Shown here one piece after another: positions 21,791 to 31,353 of a stretch of 32,046 nucleotides of DNA. Location of the stretch: positions 1 to 32,046 of the forward strand of contig JAOPGA020001141.1 in the NCBI GenBank assembly GCA_026419775.2. The letters run 5' to 3'. The position numbers and the translations under genes are program-made. This DNA is from Acrasis kona (lineage: Eukaryota > Heterolobosea > Eutetramitea > Acrasida > Acrasidae). The notes below the pieces were generated by a model. The model was not told where the DNA came from. It was given only the letters and a program-made list of their open reading frames with translations, and did not search any database. Numbering within the stretch: the stretch's first letter is position 1; the number at the start of each line of letters is the position of its first letter.

Positions 21791-22909
21791 ATGGCATTCG
21801 CACCAAACATTGAGGATGAGGACTTGAAGAAGAAGCTTTTATTAGATACATTACACAGAGAATTCGAAGAGTTTGGATTTGCAAGACAAGCGGAAAGAGA
21901 TGCAGCACTTTGGTATTGTACACTTACGTCCAATACAAACAACCCTGACGAGTACAACAGAATTCAAATATTGAGGAGGGTCTTTACGATTTTAAAGTTT
22001 GGCGGTCTAATGTACCGCACTGATAAAAATGAAAACATTTGGAACTGGTACTATGATTCCAATCTTTCAATCTGCTCTGCTCTGTCACACGGATCACGCA
22101 TTTTAATACAATTGCCCAAAGAAGAAGCTGATCCCACCAAGAAGAGAAAGAGATCGTTTAGGCACATGGTGCACGGTCAATTTGAACAAGAACATGAGTT
22201 TTGGTGTTGGTTATTAACAGGTGATCCAGACGGCGATCTATCGGATGTAATATCCACGGAGATTGAGGGCGATAAGTCTCTACAAGAAAACAAATGTGTT
22301 TTCAGAAGACTAGCATCAACCCATGGTATAAAAAAACACAATGCTGATGGGGAAGTAATTTCTATTAATGGCGTGGAGAGGAGAAAACGTGTTTATGAAG
22401 TAAAGAAGAAGATTGGTTTAAGTCTTCGAGACACAAAGATTGGAGGGAGCAAGAAGAGAAAATACAATAAACATAAACATTGGGGCTTGAATTTAGCCAT
22501 TGGGGGCGCAGGCAATGAATCATTTGGTATAAAGATGGAAAGTGTTTCTTCTAATGGGAGTAATGGTCACATGTATTTCCACTATCTAGCCCCAACAACA
22601 GAACGCTATGGCGCTCTCATGATTGGTGTGGAGGGAAGCGAATTCCGTAAGACAGCACAGAGTGGTAACGCGCACAGCATCAAAGGTACATCCAATCGAT
22701 TGAGTGCTACTTTGGGTTTCAAGTGGAGCGAAATCAAAGCACTCGGCAGTGATGGCATGGGTGGTGGAGTTCCGGACAAAATTGACTCTTTGTTTATCGA
22801 CCTCACTCCAGGGTGGACCTACTTGATGGAGAAGGAGAGCGAGTGGAGTGATGAATTTGTTAACGAGACATCAAACAAGTTCATATCTTCTGAGTACATA
22901 TTTACATGA
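21791..22909 (+). CDS. Unrecognised 372-aa protein with Gly-rich C-terminal domain
   Basis: Single exon. Two parts are visible. Residues 1-120 are helical and aromatic (DAALWYCTL, NIWNWYYDSN, EFWCWLLTGDPDG). After a very basic linker (SKKRKYNKHKHWG, possibly a nuclear localisation signal) comes a Gly-rich, probably beta domain: WGLNLAIGGAGN, GHMYFHYLAPT, GALMIGVEGSEFRK, HSIKGTSNRLSATLGFKWSE. I cannot name the family. The second part faintly recalls uncharacterised bacterial proteins, which is an impression, not a result. I prefer the ATG at 21791 (context AAAATGGC), but the frame is open from an ATG at 21740 that touches the RICTOR stop codon and would add 17 residues. The gene ends 136 bp from the convergent Rac gene. 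Confidence 0.7.
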   Translation: MAFAPNIEDEDLKKKLLLDTLHREFEEFGFARQAERDAALWYCTLTSNTNNPDEYNRIQILRRVFTILKFGGLMYRTDKNENIWNWYYDSNLSICSALSHGSRILIQLPKEEADPTKKRKRSFRHMVHGQFEQEHEFWCWLLTGDPDGDLSDVISTEIEGDKSLQENKCVFRRLASTHGIKKHNADGEVISINGVERRKRVYEVKKKIGLSLRDTKIGGSKKRKYNKHKHWGLNLAIGGAGNESFGIKMESVSSNGSNGHMYFHYLAPTTERYGALMIGVEGSEFRKTAQSGNAHSIKGTSNRLSATLGFKWSEIKALGSDGMGGGVPDKIDSLFIDLTPGWTYLMEKESEWSDEFVNETSNKFISSEYIFT

Positions 22910-23045
22910 TTTAAATAAATCCATTAATTAACATTTAAATGTCTTAAATTTACGACCAGTCGTTTGTGATAAAAATTGTTTTATTAGGCCCTTTTTATTC
23001 AAAATGATGTTTGGTAATTGTGGCATCGTTAGAAGTAGTGATGCA

Positions 23046-23869
23046 TTACATTATAGAACACCTCCTAACCTGTGTCGACATGGACCTTCTTATTATTCCA
23101 CTTTTCCTTTTCAAACTAGAGGATACAGACTGTCTTGTTTTAATGGGAGTTCTGCCAATCACGTGTTCCATGCACTTGTGAAATACATATTTTAGACCCG
23201 CTCCACTCCTCGCAGAACATTCTACATATTCCAACGCACCTATCGTCTTTTGTAAAGCAACTCCTTCATCAAAAGACACTGGATCTCCTTTCTTTCGTGA
23301 AGCGTATGGATCATCCCTAATATCTAGTTTGGTTCCAACCAGAATAAATTTTGCATCTGGACAGTGGGACCTCACTTCTGGGGCCCATTTATACTTTACA
23401 TTCTCATAACTCAAGGGATCAACAACACTACGAGAATAATAAACATAAAAGAGCCAATGTTGTTACCTGTAACAGATCAAAAATATGTCAGTATTTGGAT
23501 AAGCTAATGGTCGAAGATTCTCATAATCTAAATTCGTGTGAAATTAATCAAATTTCAAAGTTTACCTTCCTATCAAAGTCAGTTGGGATGATTTTATAAA
23601 TACTTACTTGTCCTGCCGTGTCCCATAGACCCAGATTGACTACTTTATGATCCCACATAACAGTGGCATTGTGATTATCGAATATTGTTGGTATATAGCT
23701 TATTGTTGTTAGGTATTGAATCAAAGTTAAAATACTCTTCTGGAAATCTGTCCTCAACATAACTTATCAGCATTGATGTTTTTCCAACGGCACCATCTCC
23801 AACTGTTACTATCTATTGATTGTCACAATCAATGAACACAATTCTCACCTTCACTACTCTGCTTTCCAT
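23046..23869 (-). CDS. Rho/Rac-family small GTPase with CAAX box and 4-nt microexon, 211 aa
   Basis: Membrane-anchored GTP switch of the Rho/Rac family; its effectors include the SCAR complex that contains BRK1. Exons: 23869-23849, 23812-23736, 23698-23608, 23569-23566 (four nucleotides, GAAG), 23527-23467, 23427-23046; introns of 36, 37, 38, 38 and 39 nt. The spliced protein has G1 [10 protein letters not shown] (12-20), switch [11 protein letters not shown]3 DTAGQEDY (59-66) with the catalytic Gln, G4 GTKLD and G5 ECSARSG, and ends CSIM, a CAAX box favouring farnesylation by its last Met. The invariant GQEDY is obtained only if the microexon is included; reading through instead inserts 14 non-family residues. 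A basic tail ([10 protein letters not shown]) before the CAAX should help membrane binding. Rac versus Rho subtype cannot be settled by eye. Confidence 0.94.
23815..23833. repeat. Perfect 19-nt inverted repeat inside GTPase intron 1
   Basis: ATTGATTGTCACAATCAAT: nine-base arms around a single central base. It fills over half of the 36-nt intron (23813-23848) and ends one base before the acceptor AG, so a hairpin could form in the pre-mRNA. Confidence 0.85.
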
Positions 23870-24136
23870 TCTTTCAGTATGTTTGTTATTAGATGTTTAT
23901 TTTCTGTGATTCCTTTTATAAAACCTTTCGTTTGATTTTACTATATCAAGTGGTATAGAATCAAAACTAAGATAGGACCAAAGTCACGAAGAAAAACATG
24001 CTAAATTAGGACTACACGAATCTACGAAGTTAGAAGTCCATTTTCACGATATTTAGGATGATGAGATCGCTAATGATGATTCAATCAACAAGGGTATTAG
24101 GAGAAATAAACTACAACATTTGTCGGAAAGCAATAT

Positions 24137-25800
24137 TTATCTTGACTCCGTAGCGATTGCCACAGCAGCCTCTGCATGTACATACAAAGGTCCTCTTTGT
24201 AGATAAATTTTAATTTTAGCCTTGTCCACTCCACTCATCACATTCTTATCATTACTCTTCAAGAGAGTTTCCCACAACGTTTCAACAACAGAATACTTTA
24301 CCTCCTTTAGCTCCTTTGTAATTTCCGTCGCATTGTTCACCACAAAATCAACAAATAACGCATGTTGTCTAACCAACATCTCAATACCCCACACCCTCTT
24401 GCACAAACCGTCCATCAAATGGTAAGCTGCCATTCTCATTTCAGGGAATGGATCCTTCAACAAATCAAACAAATTACTGACAAGGGATTGATATCCTTTG
24501 AGAATTTCAACATTTAACAAATCGACCAACAATTTCAAATCATCACTCGGAATCACATTGGAGTGCAACAATTCACCAAGGGAATGAATAAAGGTGACCA
24601 TGATTTCTATATCGGAGGATCTTTCAATCAAGGACAAGTAGGCCTCTCCATTGGACGTGAGCTGATGGTCTTGATTGACGAGTTGACCAAAAGCATGACA
24701 AGAACAAGAACACAAAATACCAATTACTTTGAGTGCAATTTTAACATTCACATCAGAATTTGATTTTAATTTCAAAAATAGTTTTTCATAAATCTTTGAT
24801 GACGATGGTTGATTGGAAATGTAATCATCTTGGTGAGGACTCGATTGCACGATGGATGCAATCAAATTCAATGTAAAACCAGACAAGATTGGATCCTCAG
24901 AATGTTCCAACAGTAATTTGACGCATGTGCTGAGCGCTCCATTCTCGTTTAAAAATAAAAGTCCTTGTTGATTGGACGCCAATTGTTGAATCAGTTCCAT
25001 GCCATTCAACAGCTCGAGTACGTTTTCTGACGCTCGAGGGTCATTGATGAGATGAATGAGGTTCATTAGAATGTTTGATTCTTTAATGACTTGGAACGAA
25101 TGTGTACTTTGGAGCGACATGTCCACCACGAGCTCCATGATTCTCATCTTGATGGTGTCGTCATGGCTAGATTGATACAAGTCACGTATGGTTGTCGAGA
25201 ATGGTGAGTTTGGCTGGTATAAGAACGAAACAACATTTTCATTATTTGATAATAGAACGCACGTGTTGTGAGCTCGACGCGATATGGATAATTCTGGATC
25301 GGAGATGGCCAGTGCTAATATTTTAGCATACTGTTGTCTGTTCAATAAGGTGTCTTGTCGTCCTGCTTTTGGTAGTTTTGATAATTGATCCACGACTAGA
25401 TCGCGAACTAGAGGCGACGGGTGCTGCCATCCCAACTCTAAAAAGGATGCCAACTGATCGTCCTGGCTAATCATGTCTATGATTTTCATCTGATCATTGT
25501 TCAAGTTTCTAAAATCTTGATCGTCAATAAAAAATAGCTTATGCATCACCTAAATGTTAAAAGTATCCCACAAGAAACGTTTCATACCTTGCATATTAGT
25601 TCCAATTGCTTGATGTTGTTTGTTTGAAAGCAGTTGAATAAAAGCCCAATGGGTAATTGTTCCAGAACCCTCTTTTGTTGTTCTTTAAATTTGAACCCAG
25701 CAAGTATTGTTTGTAAATCTTTGAGCGATTGTATGATTTTTGTTTCGTCTGCACTCTGTAGGAGTTGTATTTGATCATTCAACGTTCCAGATTGAGTCAT
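24137..25800 (-). CDS. PSMD5: PSMD5 (S5b) proteasome-assembly chaperone, 541 aa
   Basis: HEAT/ARM-repeat chaperone that binds the base ATPases during 19S assembly. Exon 1 is 25800-25588 and exon 2 is 25549-24137, with a 38-nt intron joining LELICK to VMHKLFFI. The repeat series is clear (for example HPSPLVRDLVVDQLSKL, ENGALSTCVKLLLEH). The C-terminal third matches human PSMD5 well: FDLLKDPFPEMRMAAYHLMD (human ISSQPFPELHCAALKVF), the FVDFVVNNATEITKE segment, KYSVVETLWETLLKS and the near-terminal YLQRGPLYVHAEAAVA (human YLSEGPYYVKP). The ATG at 25800 gives MTQSGTLNDQIQLLQ; an upstream extension of the same frame to 25911 is unlikely because it overlaps the end of OLA1. It lies 40 bp downstream of OLA1 on the same strand. 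Confidence 0.88.
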
Positions 25801-25840
25801 GATATTGTTTGAATAATAGTTTTTATTTCCGATTACAATC

Positions 25841-27053
25841 TTACTTTTTCTTTGCTCCACCACCACCTCTGTTGGCCTTGAAGAAAATAATATCTCCGTC
25901 CTCAACAACATAATTCTTTCCTTGTTGTTTGTATTTCCCTTTTGCTTTGCACTCTGCTTCGGATCCGTTCTCCTTGTAATCGTTGAATGCCATCACCTCG
26001 GCGCAGATGAAGCCAACTTCAAAGTCGGAGTGAATCTTTCCTCCTGCTGCTGGTGCCATGGTGCCTTTTTTGATGGTCCAGCACTTGACTTCATCCTTAC
26101 CGGCGGTGAAGTAATGAATCAAATCCAAGGTTTCGTAACCTACTTTACAAATCTTGGGGAGAACACTTTGGACTTCGTTGTCCTTGCAATATGTTTTGGC
26201 TTCCTCCTCGCTCATCTCTCCCAATCTCTTCTCAATCTCAGCGCTGAAGGGAATGATGGGCTCTCCTCTTGCATCGGCATACTCCTTGATCTTCATTAAC
26301 CACTTGTTCTTCTTGCGGACAAAGTCTTTGACGCTCATGTTTACAAGGTATACGACTGGTTTGGCGGATAATAGTTGGAAAGTGTTCAAGATTTCAATTT
26401 CAGTGGCCTTCCATTCTCCGTGTCTAATGTCTTTCTTTTCGTCTCTCAACATTTTTAAGGCTTTTTCGGTACATTCAGCTTCTGCTTTCTTGTCTTTTTG
26501 GGATTTGGCAACCTTCTCAATCACGGCCCATGCTTTTTCTAGGAATTGAATGTCCTTAAGTCTCAACTCTTCTGTTATGATTTCAATGTCTCTGATTGGG
26601 TCGATGCTTCCTTCTACGTGTGTGATATCATCATCCTCAAAGACTCTGCACATGTGGAAAATTGCGTCCACGGCTTTAATGTTGGATAAGAAAGCGTTAC
26701 CAAGACCTTGTCCTTCGTTGGCACCCTGATTGATTAGTGATCTTGAATATAAAACCTCATACCTTGACAAGTCCAGCAATATCTGTAATGTTCAAGTGAG
26801 CTGGGACAGAACTTGCTGGCTTCCAATGATCATTTAGCCATTCAAATCTATCATCAGGTACAATGCAGCGTGCGGTATTTGGATCAATAGTGCAGAATGG
26901 GAAGTTTTCGGCAGGGATGGCTGACTTCGTTATCACGTTGAAAAAGGTACTTTTTCCAACATTGGGAAGACCAACAATACCAACTTGAAGGTTACTACCT
27001 ACACGACCAAGCAATACTTGCTTGACTGGTTGAGGGGCTTTCTTTGGTGGCAT
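25841..27053 (-). CDS. OLA1: OLA1/YchF Obg-like ATPase, 391 aa
   Basis: Cytosolic P-loop ATPase of the TRAFAC class that binds ATP in preference to GTP and acts on ribosomes and stress responses. Exon 1 is 27053-26763 and exon 2 is 26725-25841, separated by a 37-nt intron; splicing restores the family motif [18 protein letters not shown]1 is GLPNVGKST (residues 28-36). The G4 position reads NMSVKD (about 226-231) in place of the GTPase NKxD, the change that explains ATP preference. The C-terminal TGS domain is intact ([43 protein letters not shown]), ending in a Gly/Lys tail. Length is normal for the family (human 396). Confidence 0.96.
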
Positions 27054-27256
27054 GTTCGTGTTAACAACTTTACAAAATGCTTGTTGGTTGAGTAAATTGA
27101 TTGATAATTATCATACATGCTTAAAAGTTATAATATTACCAGTGTAGGGTAGGAACATGTAGATCAAGCGAGAATTGGTTTCAAATTTTAATTTTAATTT
27201 TGGACCATATTCTTGTAAATTACTGTGAGTTTTTCCGCGTTTACCAAACCAGCAAC

Positions 27257-27676
27257 ATGCTTTCCGTCAGGCACAGAGACAGACGGCCATCGATGTCACT
27301 CAATGATTCCATAGAAGTAATTGGTGCCTCATCTGCGCCTTCGTCCCCTTTGAATAGAAAGAACCAAGACAAGCAATTTACCGAGGTAACGAGAGTATTT
27401 AGACCAGCTACCAGCATTGACCTAAAACAAGTGCCTCACAATAAGCAAACAATGAGCAATTCAATTACGACGTATAGAAGGTCAAGCAACACCTTTGCTA
27501 ATATTTTAGAAAAAAGAAGATCATCACTCCCCATCCAACCCCCTAAAAATAATGCAATACCTAGTGATGCTTCCCCCGTCAAAAAGATGCTACTTGTTGC
27601 TCTTAGGGGGCCTCAAGACAAGGATAGAACATGGATCACAAACTATGAAAGGAGGAGCTCACTCATCAAGAAGTGA
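27257..27676 (+). CDS. Small basic Ser/Arg-rich protein of unknown function, 139 aa
   Basis: Single open frame starting MLSVRHRDRRPSMSLNDS. It is rich in Ser, Arg and Pro with repeated RRxS motifs (DRRPS, YRRSSN, KRRSS, ERRSS), which are typical basophilic-kinase sites, and looks disordered except for the segment KKMLLVALRGPQDKDRTW near the end. The frame is open back to 27200, but the nearer ATG follows an A/C-rich leader (CCAGCAAC) like that of other genes here. It is divergent from OLA1, with 203 bp between starts. No homologue comes to mind. It could be the only exon of a short gene or an accidental ORF; the sustained codon pattern favours a real gene. Confidence 0.5.
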   Translation: MLSVRHRDRRPSMSLNDSIEVIGASSAPSSPLNRKNQDKQFTEVTRVFRPATSIDLKQVPHNKQTMSNSITTYRRSSNTFANILEKRRSSLPIQPPKNNAIPSDASPVKKMLLVALRGPQDKDRTWITNYERRSSLIKK

Positions 27677-27945
27677 ATTGATACAAACTGTTATTTTACC
27701 TATCCGTTCGAAATCAGCTCGCCAATGGTGACATACATTTATAAGAAAATCGAACTGTAACAAAGCATACCTAAAAAAAGACACCGCAAGAGGTACATTA
27801 TCAAAACAACGCATGTAGCAAATAAACCCATACTTAACGAAGAGTGTTGGCGCTACTGTAGCTAAAAACAATCATCAAGGCACAACGGCTTATAAGAGCA
27901 ATTTAACAAAATTTATTCACGAACATACTAATGAGGGCGCTCCTA

Positions 27946-30630
27946 TTAAATAGCTTTATATAGCGCTGTTCTTAATCTATACCCATTCTTCTCGATCAAG
28001 TCCCTAGTCATACTTATAGAGTTGACTTGACCATACATTTGGTACGTACTGAGGTAATCTGATTTCCTAGCGTTTCCCATGCCATCATAAATTGTGATTG
28101 TAATCTTATCGTGCTCCAGTTCTCCCGGTCTTGGTTGCCAATTCAATGAACTCAACTTGAACGTTAAAATAAGTTTTAAAAGTATATTTACCTGACCAGG
28201 ATAGTCCCACAGCGCTCCAACCTTTTCTCTATTTGAGTTTAATATGCTAATCATGTTAATAAGGCACTTGTCAAGGAGATCACTTACTGCCAACATCTAC
28301 CGACTGGTGTAGACGTGCTTGGATCAGGATTAGAACCAGCCACATCAAATCCTGCATTGATGATTCTTCTTATAAAATGTTCAAAACTCTCCGACAACGA
28401 AATGTGCCTCTTGATGGTACTTTCAGTATTCGAATCGAATTGTGTGTACTGTATGTTCCTATATGCTTTAATGACATCAAATCAATCTTATTACTTGTAA
28501 ATGGTTCGATCTACACTTCCATCCGAATCAATAATCACACCTGGAGTTCTCTCTTCTACTTTACCGATCAGCACCGGTCCAGAATATACATCAAAACTAC
28601 GACATTGTCTCCTTAGCACCGTGTTTATTTCCTTCCATAACCTAGCCTCCTCTGATAACGTTTCTTCAGAGTAAATCACTTTTGTCTACAAATCATCAAC
28701 AAGTCAAATCATGACGCTTCAACTCACCCCTATTTTCAAAGTATCTCTAAAACGAAGGTACTTGATCAAAAAATCAACTGGATGACTATCGGTCTTTGTG
28801 AGTATGAAGAACACATTGGCCATTAAAAACTGTTGAATATTCAATTTGAAACCACTTAAAAATATTAATAAACAAAAACACATCAAACATATCTCTATCT
28901 GTCTTGGCAAATTTATAAAAATCAATATCAGCACTTGAATTCTCGTCATCGCTGTCGGTGTCGCTGGGCGTCGATGAGTTTTGATCATCCCTGGACAAAC
29001 CCAATTCTTCTATTCTGGACATGTCAGCTTTGTACATTCTCCACTTATCAAGGTTCATCAAACCATTATTATACGGATCATTTAGTTTACAGTAATGATT
29101 AAACAATGGTTCCATTTGATTTACAATCTCTGGGCCCAGTTTAAAACTAGGCATCTCGTCTGTTGGATTGGTTTAACAAGAAAAGTCATGGTGCAACATA
29201 CCTTTGTAGGTAAACGAAGCACTGGTGGAAGAGAACTGAGGGATATCATTGGATACAAATACATCAATGTCCGCCTTGTGGTAAATATTCACAATGTGCG
29301 TCATTCGGTTCTCGCCCTGTTCAAATTCCACCGCTATATCAGGTTTCTTGATACCAGTCTTATCTCTGGATGGAGGAATCACGCTGATTTTATTTGCAGT
29401 CACGTCATGCGCCTTTACTGTTATTTTACCAAAGCGACAAAACACTCCCCCTAATCTCCTGTCGAACTTCGAACCATGTATAAAGATCTCGGTACCACCT
29501 TCTTTGGGACCTACAGACGGCATACATTGCTTCACGACGGGTATGCCAATCACAGATAGGTCCACTTTGTCCTCTTGCATGGTTGTTCCGAACATTCTAG
29601 CATAAGGCTCTGACAAGTGTGAAAATAGTGCTTCTAATTTCTTCTCGTCGTCATCGTATTGATTGTTGTATTGAGGTTTTGAGAATATAAATATGGCTAT
29701 TCGTATGAGTAGGTCGAAAAAGTCAAAATATTTTAAAAACAAATTGGTTTCGTTTTCTTGTTCGTCGTCATTTAAAAATGATTTGTAAAACTAAAAGGGG
29801 TCGTTGATACACATTCATAAGGTGCTTACTCTGATGACGTCTGCATGAGATAGGGGATTGGGGTGGAATTTATACACCGTTGCGAACTTTTTGAAATTCT
29901 CCATTCTAAGCACCGTTGATTTCTCGAGGGTCTCTTCACTAACATGTAATTCACAATACTCATTAAAAATCTAATTTTTAGTTATTGAAAATGTAGTCGT
30001 GTACTTTTTGTAGGGCCTTCTCATTTATCCAGAAGAGTCTTTCAATGTTGTAAAAGTCGGTGAATTTGATGGTGGGTAGTGCATTCAAGTACATTGGTAG
30101 GTGTATTGTGTTGTCTCTTATACTCTCCTATTAAATGTTACTCCAGGCTTAATATTAAAATGTACTAGTAAGGTTATGAAAACTTCATTCTTTTTATCGC
30201 TCCTAATTTTTATTCTGTATTTCCTTGCAGCTACCTCGTACATGCACAAAACGAATGTGTCATAATTCATTTCGTTCCCACTACCTGTAACAGAAACATA
30301 AATTAGATCGACGTCTCTTGCCACAAGCGTTGCATCCAAAATGTTGAAGTCTTGTAGTAGAATTCTAAATCTTGGTAGCGGTAGAAGATATTTTTGTGTT
30401 GAGTTTGTATTGTTTGCACAAGCACCCTTGAATAGGTTTTCAAGTAAAACTTAAAATTTAATCGTTTAGTTGAGATTTTTCTTACTCTTGAATTCTTTAT
30501 TCTCTTCTTTGTACAATAATTGGAAGGCTTCATGGTTATGGTAAAGACTCTTTGCTTTTAGATTTTTTGGGAGCAGTATATCTCCCTTATGTACAGTCGG
30601 TGTACCAACCGAACCAGTGGGCCAAGACAT
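27946..30630 (-). CDS. p25-alpha plus IPT/TIG domain protein, probable cilium-associated, 762 aa
   Basis: Eleven exons: 30630-30486, 30449-30166, 30127-30005, 29970-29830, 29790-29202, 29159-28889, 28854-28728, 28685-28495, 28458-28288, 28228-28192, 28155-27946; introns 34-59 nt. All phases agree. N-terminal about 30-165: a p25-alpha (TPPP-like) segment, FRILLQDFNILDATLVARDV, DLIYVSVTGSGNEMNYDTFV and LCMYEVAARKY. About 318-405: an IPT/TIG immunoglobulin-like domain (MPSVGPKEGGTEIFIHGSKF, VFCRFG, VIPPS). About 430-560: a second helical, possibly EF-hand or p25-like region (HYCKLNDPYNNGLMNLDKW). The last 230 residues have unrecognised but well-conserved-looking sequence. p25-alpha proteins bind tubulin and their distribution follows cilia; with the CEP162-like gene this supports a flagellate stage. 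Function is inferred from domains only. Confidence 0.8.
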
Positions 30631-30664
30631 ATATTTGTAAAGTTACTCAACCTATGCATAACAC
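30631..30664. promoter_or_regulatory. 34-bp gap between divergent start codons
   Basis: The p25-alpha/IPT gene starts at 30630 (-) and the next gene at 30665 (+). Both promoters and 5' UTRs would have to fit in 34 AT-rich bases or reach into the opposite gene. No core-promoter motif is evident. Confidence 0.45.
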
Positions 30665-31342
30665 ATGTCCAATGTAGTCTCAGCCATCGTGTTAGCACTG
30701 TCTGTACTTATTGGTATCAGGTTGCATAATACCAATATCGTGAGGCTCCGTAAACCACTTCCCATGTTGATATGGGATGTGATAGCAAGAGTAAGGGGCG
30801 ATGAAAAGCAGAAGGTTAAAAAGCTGCCACCCAAACTACCATACTTTGGTGAGAAACCACATTATTATACGCCACCAAGTGATATGGAACAATATAGAGT
30901 TAGAGGATCGTTGCCAATAAAATCTTTGCTAATGGGTAGTGATGATAATCGCTCCCATCATTTTATACCGTATCCAAACGACCCTCCACACACTTTCCCA
31001 GCAATCAAAGCTAGAGCATTATTCACAAAATCTCCAAAAAAACTACACGAAGTATACATTCCAAGTGCAGATCCAGTAGATCGTAGCAACCTCAACAGAG
31101 GAGCCAAACTCAAGGTACCATTCAACCAACTAGAGGAGCGTTTCAGGACAGTTTACACTAACGCTGATCGAAACAACTTGGAGATTACAATTAATGCAAG
31201 AGACCAAGAAGAGTTGAGAGAATGGGAGAAGCTAGGATACCAACAAACAACAGACAAACCCTATGACTTCCACAGTGGGGACGCCTTTAGAACGCCTCCT
31301 CTTTCAGACACAAGCATTCCACAACCCATTTGGGAAACATAA
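30665..31342 (+). CDS. Unknown protein with N-terminal membrane anchor, 225 aa
   Basis: Single exon. Residues 3-20 (NVVSAIVLALSVLIGIRL) form one hydrophobic segment with a basic flank, suited to a signal anchor or a mitochondrial inner-membrane helix. The rest is hydrophilic and Pro-rich in the middle (PPKLPYFGEKPHYYTPPSD, HFIPYPNDPPHTFPAIKARA), then charged and helical (QLEERFRTVYTNADRN, DQEELREWEKLGYQQ). I do not recognise it. A small accessory subunit of a mitochondrial complex or a membrane-tethered adaptor is possible; neither is shown. Its stop is 11 bp from that of the convergent imidazolonepropionase gene. Confidence 0.6.
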   Translation: MSNVVSAIVLALSVLIGIRLHNTNIVRLRKPLPMLIWDVIARVRGDEKQKVKKLPPKLPYFGEKPHYYTPPSDMEQYRVRGSLPIKSLLMGSDDNRSHHFIPYPNDPPHTFPAIKARALFTKSPKKLHEVYIPSADPVDRSNLNRGAKLKVPFNQLEERFRTVYTNADRNNLEITINARDQEELREWEKLGYQQTTDKPYDFHSGDAFRTPPLSDTSIPQPIWET

Positions 31343-31353
31343 AAAACATTTTT

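Noticed and set aside
23548-23610. Read-through of the GTPase exon past DTAGQ
   Set aside because: It adds residues foreign to the switch II motif and then stops; splicing with the 4-nt exon restores the conserved motif.
23870-24136. Possible extra exon upstream of the GTPase
   Set aside because: AT-rich with no frame or motif; the GTPase start MESRVVK and its intron phase are already complete.
27677-27945. Possible small RNA or gene between the Ser/Arg-rich gene and the p25-alpha gene
   Set aside because: No tRNA-like cloverleaf or sustained frame; probably two 3' UTRs.
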